Assembly: GCA_020445785.1 (NCBI GenBank)
Contig: JAGRFZ010000143.1
Span: 1 to 35,623, forward strand
Origin: Rhodocyclaceae bacterium
Lineage (GTDB): Bacteria; Pseudomonadota; Gammaproteobacteria; Burkholderiales; Rhodocyclaceae
Direction of reading: 5' to 3'
DNA length: 35,623 bases
Under the pieces are notes generated by a model. That model was not told the origin of the DNA, made no database searches, and saw nothing but the letters and a program-made list of their open reading frames with translations. A program made the translations under genes and the position numbers. Shown here piece after piece: positions 6,569 through 13,943 of the stretch. Within the stretch, counting starts at the first letter, position 1; each line of letters starts with the position of its first letter.

Positions 6569-7135
6569 GGGAACTTCCGGCAATGGCGGTGCCGGAATTC
6601 TATTGTCATCGGCGTAGCCGCGGGATCTGCTTGTCTGCCGGTGTGACGCAATTCACATTCCGGTCGCGACGTGGTACCGGCTCGTATCCACATGTATCAC
6701 GTTGCGCCTGCGTGTTGCCCCGTTGGCATCCCCTGGTGCTCGCGGACGCGACACGGGGTGAGTGGGGCGGGACGAGCCCGTCGCCCTCCCCTCCAGGGGA
6801 TCGCGCGCTTGCGACTGGGCGAGGGGGCGTCGCTCGATGGCGGTCCCGGTGTCGCGCGAGACGAATGCGGTGGAATCCGCGGTAACGATTGCTTGCGTCT
6901 CGCCGCTTGCCCGCGGGCCGGGGGATTGCGCAAGCTCTCGCATCGCACCGGCCTGCGCAGGAGCAAGCCTACAGCGCGGGCCGGGTTTGTCGGACAGATG
7001 GCCTGGCGAACGAACGCTAGGATGCTTCGGGAGAGGTCGGCGCCGGGCAGCGCCCGCGACGCACGATCGCCCGACGACGCAATCGAAGGCTCAGATGCCC
7101 GGAGCGGGCTGCCTGAAAACCGTTTGGAGGTCAGA
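6569..7135. other. Intergenic region without recognisable gene
   Basis: About 570 bases between the divergent starts of the DUF805 fusion gene and the OmpA-family gene. Short open frames occur on both strands but lack a ribosome binding site and any recognisable domain; their composition is typical of chance frames in GC-rich DNA. Promoters for both genes should lie here, but no strong -35/-10 pair stood out. The only clear signal is the GGAGG ribosome binding site of the gene at 7136. Confidence 0.5.
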
Positions 7136-7780
7136 ATGTTCAATCGAATCGCCGTTGCCGTCTCCATCACCGCCGCACTCGGTGCTTGCGCCAACATGAG
7201 CGAGAGCCAGCGCAATGCCGGTCTCGGTGCCGTCGGCGGCGCCGTCGGCGGCGCTGTGATCGGCAGCGCCACCGGCAGTGAAAAAGTGGGTCGCGATGCG
7301 GCCATCGGGGCCGGCGTCGGCGCCCTCGGCGCCTATATCTGGAGCCAGCGCATGGAGGCCCAGCGCCAGGCCATGGCGGACGCGGCGGCGGGATCCGGCG
7401 TCGATGTCAGCCGCACCGAAGACAACCAACTCAAGCTGGACATTCCGAGCGACGTCTCCTTCGATGTGGGCAAGGCCGCGATCAAGCCGGAGATGCGACC
7501 GATCCTGTCCCGCTTTGCGGAGACCCTGCACCAGAATCCGTCGACCACGGTGCGCATCATCGGTCACACCGACAGTACCGGCAGCGACGGCGTCAACGAC
7601 CCCCTGTCGGCCCGTCGGGCTGCCAGTGCACGTGATTTCCTGGTGGACCGGGGCGTCGATGCCGGCCGCATCGCGATCGCAGGGCGCGGATCGCGCCAGC
7701 CCGTGGCGAGCAACGAGACGGCTCAGGGACGCGCCCAGAACCGTCGCGTCGAGATCTACGTCGGCGAGTCTGCCGGCTGA
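7136..7780 (+). CDS. OmpA-family lipoprotein (YiaD-like)
   Basis: A 214-aa outer-membrane lipoprotein. ATG 7136 follows TTGGAGG. The signal peptide ends in a lipobox LGAC with Cys18. Residues about 28-65 are a glycine zipper (GLGAVGGAVGGAVIGSATGS), a membrane-inserting or oligomerising segment. An OmpA C-terminal peptidoglycan-binding domain follows (about 100-210), shown by DVSFDVGKAAIKPEM, IIGHTDSTGSDGVNDPLSARRA and GRGSRQPVASN...RRVEI. The Asp and Arg that bind meso-diaminopimelate in this family appear to be present. The layout matches the YiaD/YfiB type of envelope-stabilising lipoprotein. It stands alone on the plus strand with no obvious operon partner. Confidence 0.92.
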   Translation: MFNRIAVAVSITAALGACANMSESQRNAGLGAVGGAVGGAVIGSATGSEKVGRDAAIGAGVGALGAYIWSQRMEAQRQAMADAAAGSGVDVSRTEDNQLKLDIPSDVSFDVGKAAIKPEMRPILSRFAETLHQNPSTTVRIIGHTDSTGSDGVNDPLSARRAASARDFLVDRGVDAGRIAIAGRGSRQPVASNETAQGRAQNRRVEIYVGESAG

Positions 7781-8097
7781 CGGTCCATGCTCGACCGCTT
7801 TGGGCTGTGGCGGTTCTCGCCGCTGCAGCCTCGCTGCCTGTCCCTTGTAATCGCCTGCGCCGTCACCTAGAACGAAGTCACCCGCACTGCATCCGGCAGC
7901 AACATGGGCCGCGCGGGAGTCGGACGCCATTGTCACGCGCCGGTCGAACCCGCCCTGGGCCCTTGCGGCGGATTCGTGGACCGACGACGTGCGGACTCTG
8001 CCGCCACGGCGCGGCCCGGATCGTCCGTTGGACCGGGCACGGCAACAAACGATCGATGCGGCGCCGGCATCGACGCGGATGAATTCAGGAGACAAGC
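7781..8097. other. Intergenic region without recognisable gene
   Basis: About 320 bases between the OmpA-family gene and the sugar dehydrogenase gene. I see no credible coding frame, RNA gene or terminator with a T-run. The only clear signal is the ribosome binding site CAGGAG just before 8098. Confidence 0.5.
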
Positions 8098-9372
8098 ATG
8101 CGAATCCGAACCTCCCTGCCCGCGCTCATGGTTGCCGTGACCGGCATGGCCTGTGTCGCGGCGATGCCGGCGATGGCGCAGCGGAACATCGAGAAGCTCA
8201 AGCGCTTCCAGGTTGCGACCACCGATCTGAACATTCCGCTGGTGGAACAGAGCGGCCCCAACGCCGATGCCATCCGGGAGAACCTGAAGCGCATCAAGCT
8301 GCCCCCCGGGTTTCACATCGACTTGTTCGCGGTGGTGCCGGATGCCCGTCACATGGCGGTCGCGCCGAGCACCAACATGCTGTTCGTGGGGACCCGCAAG
8401 ACCTCGGTGTGGGCGGTGACCGACCGCAACAGCGACGGCGTTGCGGACGAGGTCAAGTCTTTCGCCCCCTCCCTGAAATTCGCGGTCCCCAACGGTGTCT
8501 GCTGGACGCCGGATGGCTTCCTGATCGTCGCCGAGCACAACCGCATTCTCAATTTCCCCGCGGCCGAGTTCTTCTATGAAGGCCCGGACGTGGCGGTGAT
8601 CGAGGTCGTGGGGCAGGGCAAGCTGATTCCGCCCGAAGAAGAGTCCTTCAATCACGGCGCACGCACCTGTCGGATCGGGCCGGACGGTCTGCTCTACGTG
8701 ACCCTCGGCCAGCCCTTCAACGTGCCACCGCGCGACAAGCTCGAGCGCTACAACGAATGGGGCATCGGCGGCATCGTGCGCATGAATGCGTTCGACGGCA
8801 GCGGCCGCGAGGTGTTCGCCACCGGCGTGCGCAACTCCGTCGGCCAGGCCTTCAACCCGAAGGACGGCTCGCTGTGGTTCACCGACAATCAGACCGATGG
8901 CATGGGTGACGACATCCCCAACGGCGAGATCAATCGGGCCACCGAGGCCGGGCAGTTCTTCGGCTATCCGTGGAAGCAGGGCGAAACACGCATCACCGAG
9001 TCGGGCTACGATCAGGACCCGCTGCCGGACAACATCACCGATCCGCAGGTGCTGACGGTTGCCCACGCTGCCGACCTGGGACTCAGCTTCTACACCGGCA
9101 AGATGTTTCCCGAGAAATACCGTGGCGGCATCTTCTCGGCCCAGCACGGCTCGTGGAATCGTACCGAGCCGGTCGGCGCCCGCGTGTTGTTCACCAGCCT
9201 CAAGGAAGATGGCAGCGCCGATACGACCGAAGTGTTCGCCGAGGGCTGGCTCGACGAAAACGGCATCTATCGTGGGCGGCCGGTCGACGTGGCGGTGATG
9301 AAGGATGGTTCGTTGCTGATCAGCGACGACTTTGCCGGTGCGATCTACCGCGTCACCTACGCGGCGCCATAG
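8098..9372 (+). CDS. PQQ-dependent sugar dehydrogenase (GSDH family), periplasmic
   Basis: A 424-aa predicted periplasmic six-bladed beta-propeller oxidoreductase of the glucose/sorbosone dehydrogenase family. A Sec signal peptide occupies residues 1-27 (AMA|QR) and the start follows TCAGGAGAC. Family blocks include LPPGFHIDLFA (about 69-78), VPNGVCWTPDGFLIVAEHNRI, SFNHGARTCRIGPDGLLYVTLGQ read in two parts with candidate catalytic His186, ATGVRNSVGQ with Arg245-Asn246, and the final DFAGAIYRVTY. In the characterised soluble glucose dehydrogenase the equivalent His and Arg act on the sugar and the PQQ. No CxxCH haem site is present, so electrons would pass to a separate acceptor. The substrate cannot be told from sequence. 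It is monocistronic and convergent with the small gene at 9436, with a strong hairpin between them. Confidence 0.88.
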   Translation: MRIRTSLPALMVAVTGMACVAAMPAMAQRNIEKLKRFQVATTDLNIPLVEQSGPNADAIRENLKRIKLPPGFHIDLFAVVPDARHMAVAPSTNMLFVGTRKTSVWAVTDRNSDGVADEVKSFAPSLKFAVPNGVCWTPDGFLIVAEHNRILNFPAAEFFYEGPDVAVIEVVGQGKLIPPEEESFNHGARTCRIGPDGLLYVTLGQPFNVPPRDKLERYNEWGIGGIVRMNAFDGSGREVFATGVRNSVGQAFNPKDGSLWFTDNQTDGMGDDIPNGEINRATEAGQFFGYPWKQGETRITESGYDQDPLPDNITDPQVLTVAHAADLGLSFYTGKMFPEKYRGGIFSAQHGSWNRTEPVGARVLFTSLKEDGSADTTEVFAEGWLDENGIYRGRPVDVAVMKDGSLLISDDFAGAIYRVTYAAP

Positions 9373-9386
9373 TCGAAGGCGGCAGA

Positions 9387-9411
9387 CCGGTGGCGGCAAG
9401 TCCGCCACCGG
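9387..9411. terminator. Hairpin between convergent genes
   Basis: Perfect 10-bp inverted repeat (9387-9396 with 9402-9411) around the loop CAAGT, between the 3' ends of the sugar dehydrogenase gene and the small gene at 9436. There is no T-run on either strand, so it is either a bidirectional Rho-independent-like structure of reduced strength or an mRNA 3'-end stabiliser. Confidence 0.55.
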
Positions 9412-9435
9412 CGAAGTGCGCCGCCGCGCTCGCGC

Positions 9436-9762
9436 TCAATGGGCGGCGCCGACCAGGGCGCTGGCTTCGGCGCGGGTGAAGAACTGGCCCATTCGAACGA
9501 ATCCCGACTCGAGGCTCTCCTTGATCCGCGTCACGTGGCCGGCGGCGTCCCGGTCCTCGACCACCTCGGACGGCAATCCGTCGACCAGATGGAATGGCGC
9601 GGCACGGCCATCGGCGAAACAAGACAAATAGACGCGGGCGGTCATTCGGTCGCGGAAGGCGGGACGGAAACCGAGATTCGCGTTGCCGGCGCTGACACCT
9701 CCGGTACCGGCGTGGCGGGTGTTTTCTTCCCTGAGCTGCTGGCTGGCTGTGATCGCATTCAT
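9436..9762 (-). CDS. Conserved small protein of unknown function
   Basis: A 108-aa protein with no signal peptide or membrane helix. The start ATG at 9762 follows AGGAGAACGAG. The N terminus is polar and probably disordered (ITASQQLREENTRHAGTGG). The rest, GFRPAFRDRMTARVYLSCFADGRAAPFHLVDGLPSEVV and a C-terminal ESGFVRMGQFFTRAEASALV, looks like a compact fold I recall seeing only as uncharacterised proteins in Proteobacteria. The open frame extends upstream to 10701 on the same strand, but the ribosome binding site and the change in composition favour the short form. It is alone, convergent with the sugar dehydrogenase gene. No function can be assigned. Confidence 0.75.
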   Translation of the reverse strand: MNAITASQQLREENTRHAGTGGVSAGNANLGFRPAFRDRMTARVYLSCFADGRAAPFHLVDGLPSEVVEDRDAAGHVTRIKESLESGFVRMGQFFTRAEASALVGAAH

Positions 9763-10487
9763 CTCGTTCTCCTGATCCTGCCGGGTGGCCCGCTGAGCCA
9801 CCCTGTCACCCGTTCCGCAGCAACTTGTGTTCCCGAATCGTCGATGCTGCAGTGAGGCATCGCGGAAATGGCTCGAGGGAAGGCCGGCAAGCCGATTGGT
9901 GTGGACCTGCAGCACGGCAGCGCCGGGTTGCGAAGCGTTCGAAAGGTGTACGCGAAACGTTTTCGAACAGATGCCGAATGCCCTCGCATGCGCGCGAATC
10001 TGCCCACGTAGGCTGGGCCGCGAGGCGGATTGGTGCAGCCGTTGCTGGCGAAAAAACCGCATGAAAGCAATGGCGTGCGATCGATCGTTGCCGGTGATCG
10101 ATGTCGGATCGAGGCGCCGCCCTGGCAAAGCGCGCCGTTGGGATCGGGCCAACACACCCGCTCGGGTGGGTATTGGGGAAAACTGGGGAATCTTTCCCAC
10201 GAATGGGCGAGTTGCCCCAGATTGCCCAGGACGAGTCGCCGTTGCGCCCGACCGAGGCGACGAACGGCACTCTTGCCATGCCGTCGGGTTGCCCTGGCAA
10301 GCGAACGACGTCACAACCGTGGGGTGCGCAGTGTCATTGGCCCTGCGCGCGGCGACCGTCATCCTCGAGATGGCATGCAAGCGAAGTTCCGGGCCGCCCG
10401 ATCCGGTGACTGTCGACCCGGTGGGCACCCGAACCACGCGCTGCGGCCAGTCGCTCCACGCGCCAGACAATCCGAGGGAGGCCCCCG
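9763..10487. other. Long intergenic region, no confident gene
   Basis: 725 bases between divergently oriented genes. Several overlapping frames of 80-230 codons exist on both strands, but none has a recognisable domain or good start context, and they are rich in Arg, Ser and Pro as expected of chance frames in GC-rich DNA. There is a run of G-rich segments around 10165-10195 and 10205-10235 (GGGGAAAACTGGGGAA and complementary CCC stretches) that could fold, and imperfect dyad symmetry around 9950-9965. I see no tRNA, terminator or mobile element. Confidence 0.5.
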
Positions 10488-11510
10488 ATGAAGAACTGCG
10501 ATCCGACGACGCACGCTTGGCGTAAATCCCACAGCCCTGCCGGGCATTGGCGCAATTCCCTCGGGCGCGGACTGCTGGCGGTAATGATCGTGCTACTGCC
10601 GCCGCTGTATGCGTTGCGGGCTTCCGGTGCGGACGTGATCGTGGTCCCGCTGCCGGGCGGCAAAGCGTACCCCGCGGACGGTGTACTGTTCGGCACGCCA
10701 CCGGCCGACGACGCGGTTGTCGAGGCCCAGGCGCTGGCGTCGGCGGCGCGCGAGGCGATCATCGCGGAGTACGAAGTCGCCGGCGGGCTGGTGCGCTTCG
10801 TCGACGAGGGCGATTCCGTCTCGACCGTCGTCAAGGGCGGCGCGCGGACATTCGAGGTGGTGGCGACGGCCCGCACCGTTGGCGACTTGTTCGTGCGGGT
10901 CGCACCGATCGGGTCGGTGATGCCGCGACGGATTGCCGAGGTCCGCAAGCGCCCGCTCGATCGCCTGGTGGCGATCGGCGACGGCGCCGAGGGACCGACG
11001 CTCGACAACGAGGTGTCGAAGGACGAGGACGACTGGGCAGAAGGCTGCTCGGGTGACGCGATCGGCCTGTGGCAAGGCGCCTTCGAGGACTGGCACGGCT
11101 TTCTGGTGCTCGACGACGACACGTTCTCGACCTCCACGCACTGGGATTTCGGGTTCGGCATGGCAAACGATGCGGTCGGGTATTTCGGATCGGTCGACGA
11201 GATCTGGCTCGCGGTATGCATGGTCAGCGGCGTCGCCTCGCAGGTCCAGATCGAGCATCGGATCTACTCCACCTGCGACGCCGTCCCGGGCGGCTGGGCG
11301 TGTGGCTCGTGGGCGCCGGTGGTGGGGACCACGGCGACCCTCAGTGCAGGCGAGCGCTACCGCTATCACAATCACAGCATCTACTCGGGGCTGCGCAGGG
11401 CCGAGATCGTATCGATCGGCAACGACGACATCTACGGCTGGCAGTACTTCGTCTCGGCTGCGGGCGACGACTCGTTCGCGCCGGACGAGCAGTTGACCTC
11501 GCCCGACTGA
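10488..11510 (+). CDS. Hypothetical exported protein
   Basis: A 340-aa protein that I do not recognise. ATG 10488 follows GGGAGG. A long basic N region (about 30 residues) leads into a hydrophobic stretch LLAVMIVLLPPLYALRASG (residues about 29-47), giving a Sec signal peptide or membrane anchor ending near ASGA|DV. The mature part is acidic. Residues about 60-120 are helical or extended without a clear motif. The region after about 175 is rich in Trp, Tyr, Gly and Asp and contains five cysteines (CSGD, AVCM, STCDA, WACGS), which could form disulfides. Patterns such as YRYHNHSIYSG and GWQYFV suggest a beta-rich secreted domain. It has no same-strand neighbour within 2.4 kb upstream or 4.5 kb downstream. 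Confidence 0.7.
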   Translation: MKNCDPTTHAWRKSHSPAGHWRNSLGRGLLAVMIVLLPPLYALRASGADVIVVPLPGGKAYPADGVLFGTPPADDAVVEAQALASAAREAIIAEYEVAGGLVRFVDEGDSVSTVVKGGARTFEVVATARTVGDLFVRVAPIGSVMPRRIAEVRKRPLDRLVAIGDGAEGPTLDNEVSKDEDDWAEGCSGDAIGLWQGAFEDWHGFLVLDDDTFSTSTHWDFGFGMANDAVGYFGSVDEIWLAVCMVSGVASQVQIEHRIYSTCDAVPGGWACGSWAPVVGTTATLSAGERYRYHNHSIYSGLRRAEIVSIGNDDIYGWQYFVSAAGDDSFAPDEQLTSPD

Positions 11511-11530
11511 TCGGCCGAGGTACGCGCGAC

Positions 11531-11887
11531 TCAGGACGGCTTTGTTCGTCGTCGCGCGCTGCGCTTGGCCCTGGGGTTGAAGTCGAGGCAGCATTGCACC
11601 CACGCCGACAGATCCTGATCCCGGTCGAGGCCTTCCGGTTCGACGAACAGGAAACCCTTCAGCGGCCGCCCCGTGAAGTCCATGGGTCGTGCGCCCGGCA
11701 AGGTCAGCAGCCGGGCGTAGTCCTCCGGATCCGCTCGCGCCATCAGGCGGTCTTCGCTGACGCCCATGCACATCTTGTCATCCACCAGGAAGCATAGGCC
11801 GCCCATCATGCGTTTTTCCTGATAGGGCTGGTGGCGCTGCGCGAGTTGCTGGCGGATCCGGTCGGCGAGGTGTTCGTCGTAGGCCAT
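11531..11887 (-). CDS. TfoX/Sxy N-terminal domain protein
   Basis: A 118-aa single-domain protein. ATG 11887 follows GGGGAGG. The sequence carries the TfoX N-terminal signature: EKRMMGGLCFLVDDKMCMGVSEDRLMAR read as KRMMGGLCF, VDDKMCMGV and RLMAR, then PMDFTGRPLKGFLFV. It ends in a basic tail (RAKRSARRRTKPS). Full-length Sxy/TfoX, a CRP co-activator of competence genes in gamma-proteobacteria, also has a C-terminal helical domain, which is absent here. Stand-alone N-terminal proteins of this kind are common and mostly uncharacterised, so a competence role should not be assumed. The start is 2 bases after the DUF2461 stop codon, so it is the last gene of the four-gene ArsR operon. Confidence 0.88.
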   Translation of the reverse strand: MAYDEHLADRIRQQLAQRHQPYQEKRMMGGLCFLVDDKMCMGVSEDRLMARADPEDYARLLTLPGARPMDFTGRPLKGFLFVEPEGLDRDQDLSAWVQCCLDFNPRAKRSARRRTKPS

Positions 11888-11889
11888 GG

Positions 11890-12585
11890 TCAACCTCCCC
11901 GGTTGGCGGATTCGGCGCACTGTCCGGCCGGCAGATGCCGAGCCAGCCATTTCGAAAGCGGTCTCGCCTCTTCGGCGGCGGCGACGCACCAGTGCTGCAA
12001 CTCGGCGCGTGATCGGAAGCGGCATCCGCGGTTGTCCCGCCATGCGCAGAACTGCTTGTGGCGCAGCCACCGCGCGGCCGACCCTTCCCCCTCGAAGCCG
12101 CGTGGCGTGCGACGCAACTGGGGCGGGTCGACGCGCCAGCCGGCGCCGACCAACGCAGCTTCGACCGGCCCGAGGGCATTGCCTGCGAGGCCTGCGACTG
12201 CGCTGCGCCAAGCCGTCAACTGGGTCTTGTCGAAGGCGATCAGGCCGACCCCGAAGCGGATGTCTTCGGGCTCGATCGACAGATAGCAACCGCCCGCCTG
12301 TCCGCGGGCCTGGAACGCCATCCGCAGCCATGGGTGATACGGCAGCTCACCTGGTTTCGCGAATCGCATGTCGCGCGCCAGCCGGAAGATGCGGCCGTCG
12401 AATGGATGCCCGGCGGACTCGCCGAGCTGGGTTGCCAGGTCGGCGAGAAAGCGGGCGGCCGGCTCGGCGACGGCCTCGCGATAGCGGGGCTTGTTGGCCG
12501 TAAACCAGTCCCGGCTGTTGTGCTCGGCGAGTGCGGTCAGGAAAGCCATGGCCGATCCCGGCCAGCCGAGATCATCCCCGTTCAT
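11890..12585 (-). CDS. DUF2461 family protein
   Basis: A 231-aa protein of the DUF2461 (TIGR02453-like) family of unknown function. The family blocks are FLTALAEHNSRDWFTANKPRYREAV read as FLTALAEHN and RDWFTANK, then GRIFRLARDMRFAKPGELPYHPWLRM, and GGCYLSIEPEDIRFGVG. These aromatic and basic residues are the conserved core of the family. I placed the start at ATG 12585, overlapping the SRPBCC stop by 14 bases; ATG 12549 (MAFLTAL) is a possible alternative because neither has a strong ribosome binding site. Translation is probably coupled to the upstream gene. It is the third gene of the ArsR-SRPBCC-DUF2461-TfoX operon. Confidence 0.85.
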   Translation of the reverse strand: MNGDDLGWPGSAMAFLTALAEHNSRDWFTANKPRYREAVAEPAARFLADLATQLGESAGHPFDGRIFRLARDMRFAKPGELPYHPWLRMAFQARGQAGGCYLSIEPEDIRFGVGLIAFDKTQLTAWRSAVAGLAGNALGPVEAALVGAGWRVDPPQLRRTPRGFEGEGSAARWLRHKQFCAWRDNRGCRFRSRAELQHWCVAAAEEARPLSKWLARHLPAGQCAESANRGG

Positions 12586-13039
12586 GGGCGAGGTGTCCGG
12601 CCAGCTTGTCCAATGTGCCGCTCCAGCCGGCTTCGTGGCGTTGTCGTTCCTCGGCCGAGGCAAAACGCAGATGGCGCAGGTGGAGCTGGGTGCCGCGGGG
12701 GTGCTCGACGAAGTCCAACACGACCGTGGTTTCGACCTCGTCGGCTGGCGAGGCTTCGCTCCAGATCCACGTGAAGGCCAGTCGTTTGGGTCGGTCGATG
12801 GTCAGGTATCGGCCGCGGACCCGACGCAGTCTGCCGCTCCCGTCGTCGAAGGCGATGCGATAGGCTCCGCCTTCGCGAAAGTCCATGTCGACCTCGGTTG
12901 CGTTGACCGCCGCCGATGGACCCATCCACGCCATCAGTGCGTCGGGCCGACGCCATGCGTCGAACACGCGCTCGCGGGAATGGCTGAAGACGCGATGCAA
13001 CTCGAGGGCGAGCATGTCGTGGTCGGCGCGATCATCCAT
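12572..13039 (-). CDS. SRPBCC (AHSA1-like) domain protein
   Basis: A 155-aa START/Bet v1-like protein of the AHSA1 (activator of Hsp90 ATPase-like) subgroup. Visible signatures are HRVFSHSRERVFDAWRRPDAL near the start, WMGPSAAVNATEVDMDFREGGAYRI, VRGRYLTIDRPKRLAFTW and the C-terminal HEAGWSGTLDKLAGHL. Such proteins bind hydrophobic ligands in a cavity, and in bacteria they are very often encoded immediately after an ArsR-type regulator, as here. The start ATG at 13039 overlaps the 3' end of the ArsR gene by 8 bases, which indicates translational coupling and excludes the longer frame that starts inside the regulator. The ligand is unknown. Confidence 0.9.
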   Translation of the reverse strand: MDDRADHDMLALELHRVFSHSRERVFDAWRRPDALMAWMGPSAAVNATEVDMDFREGGAYRIAFDDGSGRLRRVRGRYLTIDRPKRLAFTWIWSEASPADEVETTVVLDFVEHPRGTQLHLRHLRFASAEERQRHEAGWSGTLDKLAGHLAHERG

Positions 13040-13352
13040 CGGCGCGCTCCTGCGCGTCGAGGTGGTCGGCCAGTGCGTCCAGCCGCCCTGACCAGAATGC
13101 GCGGTGACGGGCGAGCCAGCCAAGCGCTTCGTCGATCGGCGCCGGGTCGAATCGCAGGCGATGGGTGCGGCCGTCACGCCGACGGGCCACCAGGCCGGCG
13201 GCCTCGAGGATGCGCACGTGCTTGGTGATCTGCGAGGGGCTGTCGCCGAGCCCGTCGGCTGCTTCGCCCACGGTCAACTCGGCAGCGGCGGCGACGCGCG
13301 CGAGTAGTACCCGTCGTGTCGGGTGGGAGAGTGCGAAGAAGGTCTTGTCCAT
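13032..13352 (-). CDS. ArsR-family transcriptional regulator
   Basis: A 106-aa winged-helix repressor. FALSHPTRRVLLARVAAAAELTVGEAADGL begins the fold, and the recognition helix region is SPSQITKHVRILEAAGLVARRRDGRTHRLRF. It has no metal-binding CxC pair in the usual ArsR/SmtB positions, so metal sensing is unlikely. It belongs to the subgroup paired with SRPBCC proteins. I chose ATG 13352 (MDKTFFAL); an upstream TTG at 13361 is possible. A 16-bp palindrome lies 14 bases upstream at the predicted transcription start, so it probably represses its own operon, which includes the SRPBCC, DUF2461 and TfoX-like genes. Confidence 0.93.
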   Translation of the reverse strand: MDKTFFALSHPTRRVLLARVAAAAELTVGEAADGLGDSPSQITKHVRILEAAGLVARRRDGRTHRLRFDPAPIDEALGWLARHRAFWSGRLDALADHLDAQERADG

Positions 13353-13365
13353 CGGCGCCAATCAA

Positions 13366-13381
13366 TACACCTTGGGGTGTA
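13366..13381. promoter_or_regulatory. Probable ArsR operator (palindrome)
   Basis: Perfect inverted repeat TACACC-TTGG-GGTGTA placed immediately downstream of the -10 box, covering the expected transcription start of the ArsR operon. Its position and symmetry suit a dimeric ArsR-type repressor that blocks its own promoter. Confidence 0.7.
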
Positions 13382-13408
13382 GGATAGGTGCCGCCACAAT
13401 TCTGTCAA
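13381..13408 (-). promoter_or_regulatory. sigma70 promoter of the ArsR operon
   Basis: On the minus strand a perfect -35 TTGACA (13408-13403) is followed after 16 bases by -10 TATCCT (13386-13381). The predicted start falls within the palindrome at 13366-13381. Confidence 0.75.
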
Positions 13409-13426
13409 GCCCGCTCGAACGCGGGC
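13409..13426 (-). terminator. Possible terminator after the DUF4124 gene
   Basis: 6-bp perfect stem GCCCGC/GCGGGC with 6-nt loop, 11 bases after the DUF4124-glutaredoxin stop codon and directly before the -35 box of the ArsR operon. Only two T residues follow, so this is a weak call. Confidence 0.35.
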
Positions 13427-13436
13427 GTTCCCGTGC

Positions 13437-13898
13437 CTACTGCAGTCCCTTGAGATCCTTCGGATAGCCGGCGTCGTCGAGCAGCGCATGCCAGCGTTCG
13501 TCGATGTAGCCGGCGAATTTCTCAGGACCGACCTCGATCGAGGGCACCAGGCCGTTGCCGTTGAAGCGCTCCGTCAGGGCGTCGAGTTCTTCCTGGCTGC
13601 CGACCTTCTCCTCGGTGAATGGTACGCCCCGTGCGGACAGCAATTTTCGGGCGTCTTCGCAGAGCGGGCAGGACTCTCCGGTGTAAAGGGTTACCGGATG
13701 ACTGCGGGCGGCCTCGCGCACCCGGTACGGCTGCGTGCGCACTGCGCCGTTCGGGCCGAAGCGTCGCTGCTGGTGCTGGACCGATGGCGGAGGCGGGCGG
13801 TCCGAATAGTGCTTGCGGCCGTTCTCGTCGGTCCAGACATAGGTCTGGGCCTGGGCGACGGAAGCCAGCAACAGGGCGGCAAGGGTCAGCAAACGCAT
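13437..13898 (-). CDS. Exported DUF4124-glutaredoxin protein
   Basis: A 153-aa protein with a Sec signal peptide (residues 1-17, AQA|QT). The N-terminal DUF4124 module (TYVWTDENGRKHYSDRPPP, about 18-38) is typical of small exported proteins in beta- and gamma-proteobacteria. It is followed by a glutaredoxin-like domain (about 68-150) with the redox motif CPLC (C77, C80), the LVPSIEVG cis-Pro segment and an FAGYIDERW C terminus. The start ATG follows GTGGAGAA. It starts 45 bases after the prlC stop codon on the same strand and may be read from the prlC transcript. A periplasmic thiol-disulfide role is likely from the domains; its partner is unknown. Confidence 0.92.
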   Translation of the reverse strand: MRLLTLAALLLASVAQAQTYVWTDENGRKHYSDRPPPPSVQHQQRRFGPNGAVRTQPYRVREAARSHPVTLYTGESCPLCEDARKLLSARGVPFTEEKVGSQEELDALTERFNGNGLVPSIEVGPEKFAGYIDERWHALLDDAGYPKDLKGLQ

Positions 13899-13943
13899 GG
13901 CCAGTTCTCCACGAACGGGTGCCGGCGGCCCCCGAATCGGCGT

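Noticed and set aside
13409-13426. A third copy of the rtcB-operon stem-loop.
   Set aside because: Only the general CCGC-CGAAC-GCGG pattern is shared; the stems differ in sequence and length.
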